Below are positions 1-5,734 of a stretch of 5,839 nucleotides of DNA, piece after piece. The first letter of the stretch is position 1. Each line of letters starts with the position of its first letter. The position numbers and the translations under genes were made by a program. The stretch comes from Patescibacteria group bacterium. GTDB lineage: Bacteria; Patescibacteriota; Minisyncoccia; Minisyncoccales; JAHIOY01. Location: assembly GCA_018894495.1 (NCBI GenBank), contig JAHIOY010000021.1, positions 1-5,839 of the forward strand. Direction: 5' to 3'. The notes under the pieces were generated by a model, which was given only the letters and a program-made list of their open reading frames with translations, was not told the origin of the DNA and made no database searches.

Positions 1-17
1 AAAATAGAATTGAGAAT

Positions 18-245
18 ATGGACAATCAAATTATTACGAGAACAACTAAAGATTACTTGGTTTTGAAAATCCCCAAAAAGATTTTTAGAGAAAAGAAACA
101 AACAGAAGAAATTTCTAAGAGAATTTTGAAATTTATTTCAGTTTTAAAGAAAACAAGCGGGATTTTACCAAATTTACCCCAAGGAATTACTTATACAAAG
201 AAAATTAGGAAAGAAGCAGAAAGGAAGTGGCAGAAATTATGGTGA
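18..245 (+). CDS. putative antitoxin of a VapBC-type toxin-antitoxin pair
   Basis: This 75-residue basic protein most likely binds and neutralises the PIN toxin encoded next to it, and may repress their common promoter. The N-terminal 25 residues alternate polar and hydrophobic positions (TKDYLVLKIPKKIF), as expected for a small beta-rich dimerisation or DNA-binding arm. The rest is Lys/Glu-rich helix ending in KKIRKEAERKW, a plausible toxin-clamping tail. I cannot place it in AbrB, ribbon-helix-helix or another named antitoxin fold by eye, so the function rests mainly on position: its stop overlaps the toxin start. The ATG at 18 is the first in frame, but the frame stays open to the window edge, so a longer N-terminus cannot be excluded. 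The gene is strongly AT-rich. Its promoter would lie outside the window. Confidence 0.6.
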   Translation: MDNQIITRTTKDYLVLKIPKKIFREKKQTEEISKRILKFISVLKKTSGILPNLPQGITYTKKIRKEAERKWQKLW

Positions 246-625
246 GTCAATATTTACTTGATACTGATATAATAATTGACCATTTAAGAACAAAAACTTT
301 TTCTCTAAAGTTAATTCAAAAGCTTCAAATTGAAAAGTGTCTTTTTTTAATTTCAGTAATAACTAAAGCTGAGGTTTTTGCCGGTTTAAGTATGGCTGAC
401 CTAAAAATTCAAAACCAAGTAAAAGAATTCCTTGATTCTTTTCAAAACATTGAGATTAATTCTCAAATTGCTGAAAAAGCTGGAGAATTTAAAAGAAAAT
501 ATAAAGTCGATTTAATTGATTCTCTAATTGGGGCCACGGCATTTTTTACTAATTCAATTCTTATTACTCGAAATCTCAAAGATTTTCAAAAAATTAAGGA
601 AATTAAAGTAATTTTGCCAAAGTAA
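239..625 (+). CDS. vapC: VapC-family PIN-domain RNase toxin
   Basis: This is a PIN-domain ribonuclease toxin of about 128 residues, the normal VapC size. Known VapCs cut tRNA or rRNA with Mg2+ bound by a cluster of acidic residues. Counting from the ATG at 239, the N-terminal LLDTDIIIDHL carries D8, D10 and D14. E45 follows in the TKAEVFAGL helix. D94 lies in DLIDSLIGATA, and the C-terminal TRNLKDF motif carries N112 and D115. The acidic set is complete, so it should be active. The start is uncertain: ATG 239 overlaps the antitoxin by 7 bases, GTG 242 gives a GTGA overlap, and GTG 227 is in frame further upstream. An AGGAAG at 222-227 could serve the first two. Its stop is 5 bases before korA. 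It is AT-rich (a sampled 60-base line is about 25% GC), unlike korA, which suggests acquisition with its antitoxin. Confidence 0.9.
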   Translation: MVSQYLLDTDIIIDHLRTKTFSLKLIQKLQIEKCLFLISVITKAEVFAGLSMADLKIQNQVKEFLDSFQNIEINSQIAEKAGEFKRKYKVDLIDSLIGATAFFTNSILITRNLKDFQKIKEIKVILPK

Positions 626-630
626 TAGAG

Positions 631-2304
631 ATGCTAAAAGATTATTCAATTTTAATCGGGGGTGAGGCCGGGCAGGGCTCAAGAGTGGCCGGCTTAATTA
701 TCGCCAAATTATTTAATCATTTGGGCTATCATATTTATATTTATGAGGATTATCAATCGTTAATCAGGGGCGGCCATAATTTTTCCCAAATCCGGGCAGC
801 TGAAAACGGCTTTCAATCGCGAAAAGAAAAAGACGACTTTCTTTTGGCTTTGGATGAGCGAACTTTAAATTTACACAAAAAGAATTTAAGCGAAAAGGGA
901 ATTATTATTTTCAACAGCGATAAAATTGACGCTCGCGCCGTTAGAGGGACAGCGCAAGGAATCGGCCTACCCATTCAGACGATTGCAAAAGAAATGGGCG
1001 GTATCCCAATAATGGCGAATACGGCTTTAATTGCGGCTTTTGCCAAGGTTATTGGCATTGAATGGGATGTCTTGGAACAGGTCTTTAAAAAAGAAATTAA
1101 AAAAGCGATTGACTTAAATTTAAAAATTGCCAAAAGGGCTTATGAGCTTTCCCAAAATTTACTAAAAATTGCGGAGGTCGGACCTCCGCCAACTACTCTG
1201 CTTTTAACCGGAAATGAGGCGACTGCTTTGGGAATGGTTAAAGCCGGGCTTGCTCTGTATTTTGCCTATCCAATGACTCCGGCAACCTCAATTCTTAATT
1301 ATTTAGCCCGGCATGAGAATGACTTTAAGAGCGGCGTTATTCAGCCAGAAGACGAAATTTCAGTTGTCAATATGGCTTTGGGCGCAAGTTTTGCCGGAGC
1401 AAAAAGCGCTGTTGGAACTTCTGGCGGCGGCTTTGCTCTAATGGTTGAAGCATTGAGTTTGGCCGGGCAAAGTGAAACCCCAATTTTAATTATAGAAAGT
1501 CAAAGAGCCGGTCCCTCAACCGGAATGCCAACCTATAACTTGCAGGGAGATTTAAATTTTGTTCTCTCTGCTGGTCATGGCGATTTTCCAAGATTCGTCA
1601 TTGCTCCGGGCGATGCCGAGCAATGCTTGTCCTATTCCGGCCTGGCCTTGAATTTGGCTTGGAAATACCAAACGCCGGTGATTTTATTATTAGACAAAGA
1701 CGTTTCAGAAAATACTTTCACCGTAAATGAATCAATTTTGGCGATGCTCAAGCCGGAAAAACCATTGCTTTGGAATAAAAAAGGGGATTATAAAAGATAT
1801 AAAATTACAAAAAATGGGATTTCACCTTTGGCTTTCCCCGGCGAGAAAGACGCAATTATCAAAGCAACGAGTTATGAGCATGACGAATTTGGCATAACCG
1901 ACGAAAGCGAAGGGGTTGAAAAAATGCAAGAAAAGCGGCTAAGGAAATTTGGAACAATGGAAAAAGAAGTTGAGAAATTGCCGGCAATTAAAGTTTATGG
2001 AAATAAAAAGGCAAATAAAGCAATCGTTGCCTGGGGAATAACAAAAGGAGCGGCAATTGAGGCGGCTGAAAATTTGGGAATTAAATTGATTCAGCCGATT
2101 ATCATTGAGCCATTCCCAAAGAGGCAAATGGCGAGGGCTTTAAAAGGAGTGAAAAAATTGGTCTCGGTTGAAATAAATGCGAGCGGTCAAATGGCAAAGG
2201 TTTTAGAGCAAAATGGAATAAAAGTTGATGGAAAAATTTTAAAATATAATGGCCGGCCATTTTTGGCCAAAGAAATAAAAGAAAAATTAAAGAATTTATT
2301 ATGA
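631..2304 (+). CDS. korA: 2-oxoacid:ferredoxin oxidoreductase, fused gamma-alpha subunit
   Basis: This is the larger subunit of a 2-oxoacid:ferredoxin oxidoreductase, which with the beta subunit converts a 2-oxoacid and CoA to acyl-CoA and CO2 and reduces ferredoxin in the cytoplasm. Residues 1-180 are the gamma domain, with GGEAGQGS at 10-17 and RGGHN at 46-50. From about residue 193 comes the alpha pyrimidine-type domain: TGNEATALG, YPMTPAT at 213-219 and QRAGPSTGMPT at 291-301. Residues from about 460 to the end form domain II (IVAWGIT through YNGRPF). The 557-residue length fits fused KorA proteins. The substrate cannot be fixed from sequence; 2-oxoglutarate is a common annotation, but pyruvate or branched-chain 2-oxoacids are possible. 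A GC-rich palindrome encodes residues 181-187 (AEVGPPP) exactly in the interdomain linker. The ribosome binding site is weak (AGAG). The stop overlaps the next gene as ATGA. Confidence 0.93.
   Translation: MLKDYSILIGGEAGQGSRVAGLIIAKLFNHLGYHIYIYEDYQSLIRGGHNFSQIRAAENGFQSRKEKDDFLLALDERTLNLHKKNLSEKGIIIFNSDKIDARAVRGTAQGIGLPIQTIAKEMGGIPIMANTALIAAFAKVIGIEWDVLEQVFKKEIKKAIDLNLKIAKRAYELSQNLLKIAEVGPPPTTLLLTGNEATALGMVKAGLALYFAYPMTPATSILNYLARHENDFKSGVIQPEDEISVVNMALGASFAGAKSAVGTSGGGFALMVEALSLAGQSETPILIIESQRAGPSTGMPTYNLQGDLNFVLSAGHGDFPRFVIAPGDAEQCLSYSGLALNLAWKYQTPVILLLDKDVSENTFTVNESILAMLKPEKPLLWNKKGDYKRYKITKNGISPLAFPGEKDAIIKATSYEHDEFGITDESEGVEKMQEKRLRKFGTMEKEVEKLPAIKVYGNKKANKAIVAWGITKGAAIEAAENLGIKLIQPIIIEPFPKRQMARALKGVKKLVSVEINASGQMAKVLEQNGIKVDGKILKYNGRPFLAKEIKEKLKNLL
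1171..1190 (+). repeat. GC-rich palindromic element inside korA
   Basis: GCGGAGGT at 1171-1178, a CGG loop, and ACCTCCGC at 1182-1189 form a perfect 8-base-pair stem. It starts on a codon boundary and reads AEVGPPP, placed between the gamma and alpha domains where a loop can take extra residues. Fifteen of 20 positions match the element at the end of korB, which sits in the same codon phase. Most differences are paired changes that keep the stem. It resembles in principle the protein-coding palindromic elements known from Rickettsia; that it is a dispersed element here is inference from two copies. Confidence 0.6.
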
Positions 2305-2309
2305 AAGAA
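2299..2309 (+). repeat. 11-base direct repeat, left copy (korA/methyltransferase junction)
   Basis: TTATGAAAGAA spans the ATGA overlap between korA and the methyltransferase gene. An identical copy lies 1490 bases downstream at the methyltransferase/korB junction. Extending 3 bases to the left gives 13 of 14 matches. Met-Lys-Glu is a common gene start in AT-rich genomes, so part of the identity could be chance. Confidence 0.5.
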
Positions 2310-3794
2310 TTGGAATTTAATAAAATTTATAACATGGACTGCATTGAAGGGATGAAACACATTCCATCTAATACTATTGATTTAGTTATTACCGATCCAC
2401 CATTTGCAATAGAGTTTAAAGCCAAAAAGAGCAATTATAACAGGACACAATCGCGAGTTTTAGAAGGGTACAATGAAATTTCTCAAGAAAAATATTATGA
2501 ATTTACGCTTGAATGGATGAAAGAAGCATATAGAGTACTCAAAGAATCGGGAAGCATGTATGTCTTTTCTGGCTGGAATAATCTGAAGGATATTTTAACA
2601 GCCATTGACGAATTGGGTTTTATCACTATAAATCACATTATCTGGAAATACCAATTTGGCGTTGTAACAAAAAGAAAGTTTGTCAGTTCACACTATCATT
2701 GCCTTTATGTCTGTAAAAATAATGAAAATAGAAAATTTTTTCCGTATTCTCGATACGACAAAGAATCTAAAGGCGAAAGAGGAAAAAGCCTACACTATGA
2801 AGATAAAGAAGATGTCTGGGTTATAAAAAGAGAATATTGGAATGGCGACCAGAAAACGCCTACAAAACTACCAGCAGAGTTAATCAAGAAAATATTGATG
2901 TATTCAAGTGAAGAAGGAAATATTATTTTAGATCCATTTTTAGGTTCAGGACAGGTAGCAGTAATTAGTAAGATGCTAAATAGACAATATATTGGTTTTG
3001 AAATTGTGAAAGAATATTATGAATTCGCCAAAGAAAGATTAGAAAAAGGTTTATACAGAATTAAAGAAACAAATAAAACGAATGAAACCCAACCTTTATT
3101 ATTATTTGATAAAGGAAAAACAAGATATGGAGAAAATGACCTTACTTTTTTAAAAACTGCTAAACAAATTGGTAAAAGATTAAAAAGGATTCCTAAATTA
3201 TGGAATGGTAGGAAATCTATTTTAGAAATGAAAAAGGCAAACTTTCCTCACTGGAAACAGATGGAATGGATTGGTTTTTATTTTCAATTTCTGTGTGAAA
3301 AATATTTATCAAAGATTATGAAGATACCGGGACCAAAATATGGTAGAGTTGAATTTGATAGCTTTAAAAATATTCCTTGGGATTTCAAAGCACATGCCAT
3401 GAATACAAGCAGTCACCAGATTATTGTTAATGATAGTGAAGCAACGGCAAAGGGGATTAAAAATTATGGAAAGGTTGGTTTAATTCTTGCTCTTGGGAAA
3501 GTTCTATATAATGACGAAGATAGGATATTTCAAAAATGGCACGAAGCACTAAAAGGAGGAAAATCAAAATATGAGATAGAAAGGATAAAAAGAGGCGCTT
3601 GGTCAAGATTAAGAAAAGTTTCGTTTGATTTACAACAGATTTCTTTTATCAAAATTACAGATGATGCTTTGGTTAAATGTGGTTCATTTCAGAGAGATTT
3701 TAGAAATGCTGGTGAACAACCGAGAAAAGAAAAAGTTTTATTAGATCTTGAGAAAATTGATGAAGATTTGGTTTATTTTGTTGAGTTTTTATGA
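2301..3794 (+). CDS. beta-class DNA adenine methyltransferase with fused C-terminal restriction-endonuclease-like domain
   Basis: Residues 1-255 form an N6-adenine-type DNA methyltransferase. The catalytic motif IV DPPF (32-35) comes first and the AdoMet-binding motif I DPFLGSG (211-217) comes late, followed by YIGFEI. This circularly permuted order defines the beta class. Residues of about 60-195 should hold the target-recognition region; the DNA target cannot be read from the sequence. A hydrophilic linker (about 256-270) leads to a domain of roughly 230 residues that is no part of a methyltransferase. It contains EFDSF (351-355) and WDFKAHA (360-366), a candidate PD-(D/E)XK nuclease pair (D353, D361, K363), so the protein may be a single-chain restriction-modification enzyme. 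The nuclease role is inferred. The start overlaps korA and the stop overlaps korB, both as ATGA. Sampled lines are 25-33% GC against 48-52% in the kor genes, pointing to horizontal acquisition. Confidence 0.85.
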   Translation: MKELEFNKIYNMDCIEGMKHIPSNTIDLVITDPPFAIEFKAKKSNYNRTQSRVLEGYNEISQEKYYEFTLEWMKEAYRVLKESGSMYVFSGWNNLKDILTAIDELGFITINHIIWKYQFGVVTKRKFVSSHYHCLYVCKNNENRKFFPYSRYDKESKGERGKSLHYEDKEDVWVIKREYWNGDQKTPTKLPAELIKKILMYSSEEGNIILDPFLGSGQVAVISKMLNRQYIGFEIVKEYYEFAKERLEKGLYRIKETNKTNETQPLLLFDKGKTRYGENDLTFLKTAKQIGKRLKRIPKLWNGRKSILEMKKANFPHWKQMEWIGFYFQFLCEKYLSKIMKIPGPKYGRVEFDSFKNIPWDFKAHAMNTSSHQIIVNDSEATAKGIKNYGKVGLILALGKVLYNDEDRIFQKWHEALKGGKSKYEIERIKRGAWSRLRKVSFDLQQISFIKITDDALVKCGSFQRDFRNAGEQPRKEKVLLDLEKIDEDLVYFVEFL

Positions 3795-3799
3795 AAGAA
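3789..3799 (+). repeat. 11-base direct repeat, right copy (methyltransferase/korB junction)
   Basis: This is the second copy of TTATGAAAGAA, across the ATGA overlap of the methyltransferase stop and korB start. Joining the left copy to this one, with loss of the 1490 bases between, gives korA directly overlapped with korB by ATGA with no change to either protein. Confidence 0.5.
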
Positions 3800-4600
3800 G
3801 ATTTAGATACTTATTGCCAAAAGACCTGGTGTCCGGGTTGTCCAGATTTTTTAATTTTAGAAGCGCTGAAAAAGGCGGTTTTGACTTTGGTTGAGAAAGG
3901 AACGGCCAAAGAAAACATTGTTTTTACTACCGGCATTGGCTGTCATGGCAAGACCTTTGATTATTTGAATTTAAACAGTTTTTACTGCTTGCATGGCCGG
4001 TCGCTTCCCGTTTCCCAGGGCATAAAATTAGCTAATCCGGATTTAAAAGTTATAGACATAGTTGGCGATGGCGATATGTATAATGAGGGAATGTCCCATT
4101 TAATTCACGCGGCTAAAAGAAACAGCGATATTACGGTTTTGGTTTATGACAATCGGAATTTTGCCCTGACCGTTTCTCAATTTACGGCCACCTCGCCCAA
4201 GGGCTTTAAAGGAAGCTCAAGCCCGGAAGGAAACATTGAAGAGCCCCTTAATCCCTTAGAATTGGTCTTGGCTGCTGGTGGAACTTTTATTGCCCGGGGG
4301 TATGCCTTAAAAATTGACCAGATTAAGGACTTAATTGTTCAAGCGGTAGAGCACAAGGGTTTTTCCTTTTTGGAAATTTTACAGCCTTGCATTACTTTTT
4401 TTGACAATCGCCAGTTTTATCAGGAGCGAATTTATGAATTGAAAGACCACGACCAAAGCTCTAAAGAAAAAGCCCTGGCAAAAATCAGGGAGTGGGATTA
4501 TAAAAATGGCCAGGGAGTTAAAATTCCTCTCGGCGTTTTTTACAAAATTGAAAAACCGAGTTATAATGAACTAGCGGACGTGCGACGTCCGACATTTTAA
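3791..4600 (+). CDS. korB: 2-oxoacid:ferredoxin oxidoreductase, beta (thiamine diphosphate) subunit
   Basis: This subunit binds thiamine diphosphate and Mg2+ and completes the enzyme begun by KorA. TWCPGC at 12-17 is the family N-terminal signature, with cysteines C14 and C17. C51 in GIGC (48-51) is a further conserved cysteine; in this family such cysteines help hold the iron-sulfur cluster. HGRSLP at 68-73 and GDGDMYNEG at 92-100 with DN at 120-121 are the cofactor-binding motifs. The usual CPGCG is CPGCP here, and the region after DN reads FALTVSQ rather than a YGLTGGQ-type sequence, so substrate or partner preference may differ. The 269-residue length is normal. The last codons (ADVRRPTF and stop) come from a palindromic element, so the C-terminus may have been rewritten. 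No separate ferredoxin-like delta subunit lies nearby. Confidence 0.93.
   Translation: MKEDLDTYCQKTWCPGCPDFLILEALKKAVLTLVEKGTAKENIVFTTGIGCHGKTFDYLNLNSFYCLHGRSLPVSQGIKLANPDLKVIDIVGDGDMYNEGMSHLIHAAKRNSDITVLVYDNRNFALTVSQFTATSPKGFKGSSSPEGNIEEPLNPLELVLAAGGTFIARGYALKIDQIKDLIVQAVEHKGFSFLEILQPCITFFDNRQFYQERIYELKDHDQSSKEKALAKIREWDYKNGQGVKIPLGVFYKIEKPSYNELADVRRPTF
4539..4567 (+). promoter_or_regulatory. candidate sigma70-type promoter for the downstream genes
   Basis: TTTACA at 4539-4544 and TATAAT at 4562-4567 are separated by exactly 17 bases, matching the bacterial consensus at 11 of 12 positions with the ideal spacer. It lies inside the end of korB. The predicted start near 4574 falls at the first base of the palindromic element, giving a leader of about 43 bases that begins with a hairpin before the ATG at 4617. 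It was found by eye in AT-rich DNA, so chance is possible. Confidence 0.5.
4574..4593 (+). repeat. GC-rich palindromic element at the korB C-terminus
   Basis: CGGACGT at 4575-4581, a GCG loop and ACGTCCG at 4585-4591 form a perfect 7-base-pair stem. It is related to the element in korA (15 of 20 positions) and lies in the same codon phase, encoding ADVRRPT before Phe and the stop. It may also act as a 5' leader hairpin for the downstream transcript. The tract after it is only ATTTTAA, so it is a poor intrinsic terminator. Confidence 0.6.
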
Positions 4601-4616
4601 AGCAATTTAAAATTAT

Positions 4617-5171
4617 ATGAGAGAATCAAGAAGAGAAAAACCTACGGTGGGGGAAAGAGCGAAGAACGCCGCTCTTGAAAAAATAGAACAAATGGGGGAG
4701 GGGTGGGAAGCAGAAGGAGCAAAAACGGAAAAAGAATTAAGAAAATTATTAGACACAGCCCGTAAAAAAATAAGAGAGAAGAAAGAACCAAAACCCACAG
4801 TACCTGAGGAAGAACAAAAAAAGTCAGAAGAAGGAGGAGTGGTGGTGGGTCCCGGGGGTCAATTCGAAAGTTTGGAGGAGCTACGAAAAGTAGAAGAAGC
4901 TCGCAAAACAATAAAAGAAATAATAGAGAAGGGAAAATTAGAACCGGGAGAAACCAAACCAAAGACGCCCGAAGAAGAAGAAAGATCTCGCAAATTAACA
5001 GAAAAAATAATAAAAGAATCAAAAGCGAGAAAAGAAACAGGAAGGGGGAGGATAGAGACGAGACCGGAGGCGATAAAAGAGGTTGTCGTCGGTCTCTCAA
5101 AAAAATTTAGAAATTTAGTTGGTAATGATTCGCCCGAGGCTTGGGGCGAAAGAGAAAAACTCTTAAAATGA
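4617..5171 (+). CDS. highly charged Glu/Lys-rich protein of unknown function
   Basis: I do not recognise this 184-residue protein. It is dominated by Glu, Lys and Arg, with Pro-rich breaks (KKEPKPTVPEEEQKK and ETKPKTPEEEERS), and should be largely disordered or single-helix/coiled-coil; there is no signal peptide or membrane segment. Residues 155-184 differ: VGLSKKFRNLVGNDSPEAW and following EREKLL resemble the helical repeat units of the next protein. The + strand is extremely purine-rich (about 85% in the line at 4681-4740). A long Leu-rich frame on the other strand is only a shadow of this bias. The ATG at 4617 has no clear ribosome binding site and lies 16 bases after korB. The stop overlaps the next start as ATGA. 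One extra A in the AAAA run at 5164-5167 would fuse the two frames into a single protein of about 372 residues. Confidence 0.7.
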   Translation: MRESRREKPTVGERAKNAALEKIEQMGEGWEAEGAKTEKELRKLLDTARKKIREKKEPKPTVPEEEQKKSEEGGVVVGPGGQFESLEELRKVEEARKTIKEIIEKGKLEPGETKPKTPEEEERSRKLTEKIIKESKARKETGRGRIETRPEAIKEVVVGLSKKFRNLVGNDSPEAWGEREKLLK

Positions 5172-5665
5172 ACAACCTGAAGATAAAAAAGGAGGTTTTG
5201 AGGACTTTAGCTGGGCTGCCGGATTCGTTCGAATCTCTTAAACTTTTATCTGACTATTTAGGCGATGGCGAAAAACAGCCATATTGGGGAGCAATATCTG
5301 AGGGGTTGATAGGTAAGACATCAGAGGGGGCTGAGGAAGTAAGGGACCTGCTTGAAGTTGACCCGAAAGCGAACCGAGGAAAAGGAGCATTGAGAGGCGG
5401 GAAATGGCTAAACTGGATAAATCGTTTTGGGCTCCAAAAATCAGAATGGTTTTTTAAAGTCAGAAAAGAAATAGATAAGAGAGTGAAGATTGGCTGGTCC
5501 TTGCCGCAAGATGCTGCGGTTTTGAGCAGGATGGGCATTAATACAGCCGAAGCTAATGCGCGAAGACAAAAATATAAAGACATTGCTCCGGCTGAAGTGC
5601 TGATAAGTACGGCCGGTATCAAGTCAGGGGAATCACCCGAAGTTGACGCAATAAGACGAGAGCTT
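5106..5665 (+). repeat. degenerate helical protein repeats spanning two genes
   Basis: About six units of the form hydrophobic-x4-G-x-x-S/T-x6-R-x-x-L can be lined up by eye. One ends the charged protein (G169 to R179). Five lie in the next protein around G16, G49, G88, G123 and G150, spaced 27-39 residues. If the two frames were joined, the first two glycines would be 31 residues apart, in register with the rest. The unit at G16 lacks the Arg and that at G150 has a longer insert, so the match is weak. Confidence 0.4.
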
Positions 5666-5734
5666 GCTTTGGAACCCCGGTTAAGATGGGCTTACGATTT
5701 AGCCGTGAAAGGAAATAATTATGAAAAGAGTTAG
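5168..5734 (+). CDS. helical-repeat protein of unknown function
   Basis: I do not recognise this protein of 188 residues. It is soluble, predicted helical, Trp-rich in the middle (W80, W83, W94, W110), and made of degenerate units such as VLRTLAGLPDS, ISEGLIGKTSEG, INRFGLQKSEW, VLSRMGINTAEA and VLISTAGIKSGES. These suggest a scaffold or protein-binding surface, but no activity can be assigned. I chose ATG 5168, which overlaps the previous stop as ATGA, the style of the other tight junctions here. TTG 5141 is in frame but has no properly spaced ribosome binding site. The repeat continues from the upstream gene's C-terminus, so this may be the second half of a split gene. It overlaps the next gene by 14 bases, so it is probably co-transcribed with the CofD/YvcK-like gene. 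Confidence 0.72.
   Translation: MNNLKIKKEVLRTLAGLPDSFESLKLLSDYLGDGEKQPYWGAISEGLIGKTSEGAEEVRDLLEVDPKANRGKGALRGGKWLNWINRFGLQKSEWFFKVRKEIDKRVKIGWSLPQDAAVLSRMGINTAEANARRQKYKDIAPAEVLISTAGIKSGESPEVDAIRRELALEPRLRWAYDLAVKGNNYEKS
5708..5715 (+). promoter_or_regulatory. ribosome binding site for the CofD/YvcK-like gene
   Basis: AAAGGAAA, with GGA 7 bases before the ATG at 5721, is one of the clearest Shine-Dalgarno sites in the window and supports that start even though it lies inside the previous gene. Confidence 0.6.

Noticed and set aside
2225..2250. TTGATG and TATAAT upstream of the methyltransferase gene as its own promoter
   Set aside because: The spacer is only 14 bases and there is no extended -10, so it is likely chance in AT-rich sequence. 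A TATAAT at 268-273 lacks any -35 box.
2248..2261. 14-base perfect palindrome centred on GGCCGGCC followed by a T run, near the korA end
   Set aside because: It encodes the conserved YNGRPF segment of KorA. A hairpin would have a very short stem once a loop is allowed, and transcription must continue into coupled genes.
4574..4600. Palindrome after korB as a rho-independent terminator
   Set aside because: The stem is only 7 base pairs, is followed by ACATTTTAA rather than a T run, overlaps the korB codons, and has a related copy in the middle of korA.
5060..5096. Inverted repeat GAGACCG / CGGTCTC
   Set aside because: It has a 7-base arm with a 23-base loop inside coding sequence, with no T run and no related copy; it is not distinguishable from chance.
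4642..5100. Long minus-strand open frame rich in Leu, Phe and Pro, resembling a membrane protein
   Set aside because: It is the complement of a purine-rich Glu/Lys coding gene (GAA/GAG/AAG read backwards gives Leu/Phe/Ser). There is no ribosome binding site and no neighbour on that strand.
5185..5195. A-AAA-AAG heptamer in frame, overlapping GGAGG, as a programmed -1 frameshift site
   Set aside because: The Shine-Dalgarno-like sequence overlaps rather than precedes the heptamer, the -1 frame stops after about 16 codons, and the site lies only six codons into the gene.
5254..5622. Minus-strand open frame opposite the repeat protein
   Set aside because: It lies entirely within a plausible plus-strand gene, with no family resemblance; it is a composition shadow. 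The smaller minus-strand frames at 1939-2127 and 4613-4798 are rejected for the same reason.
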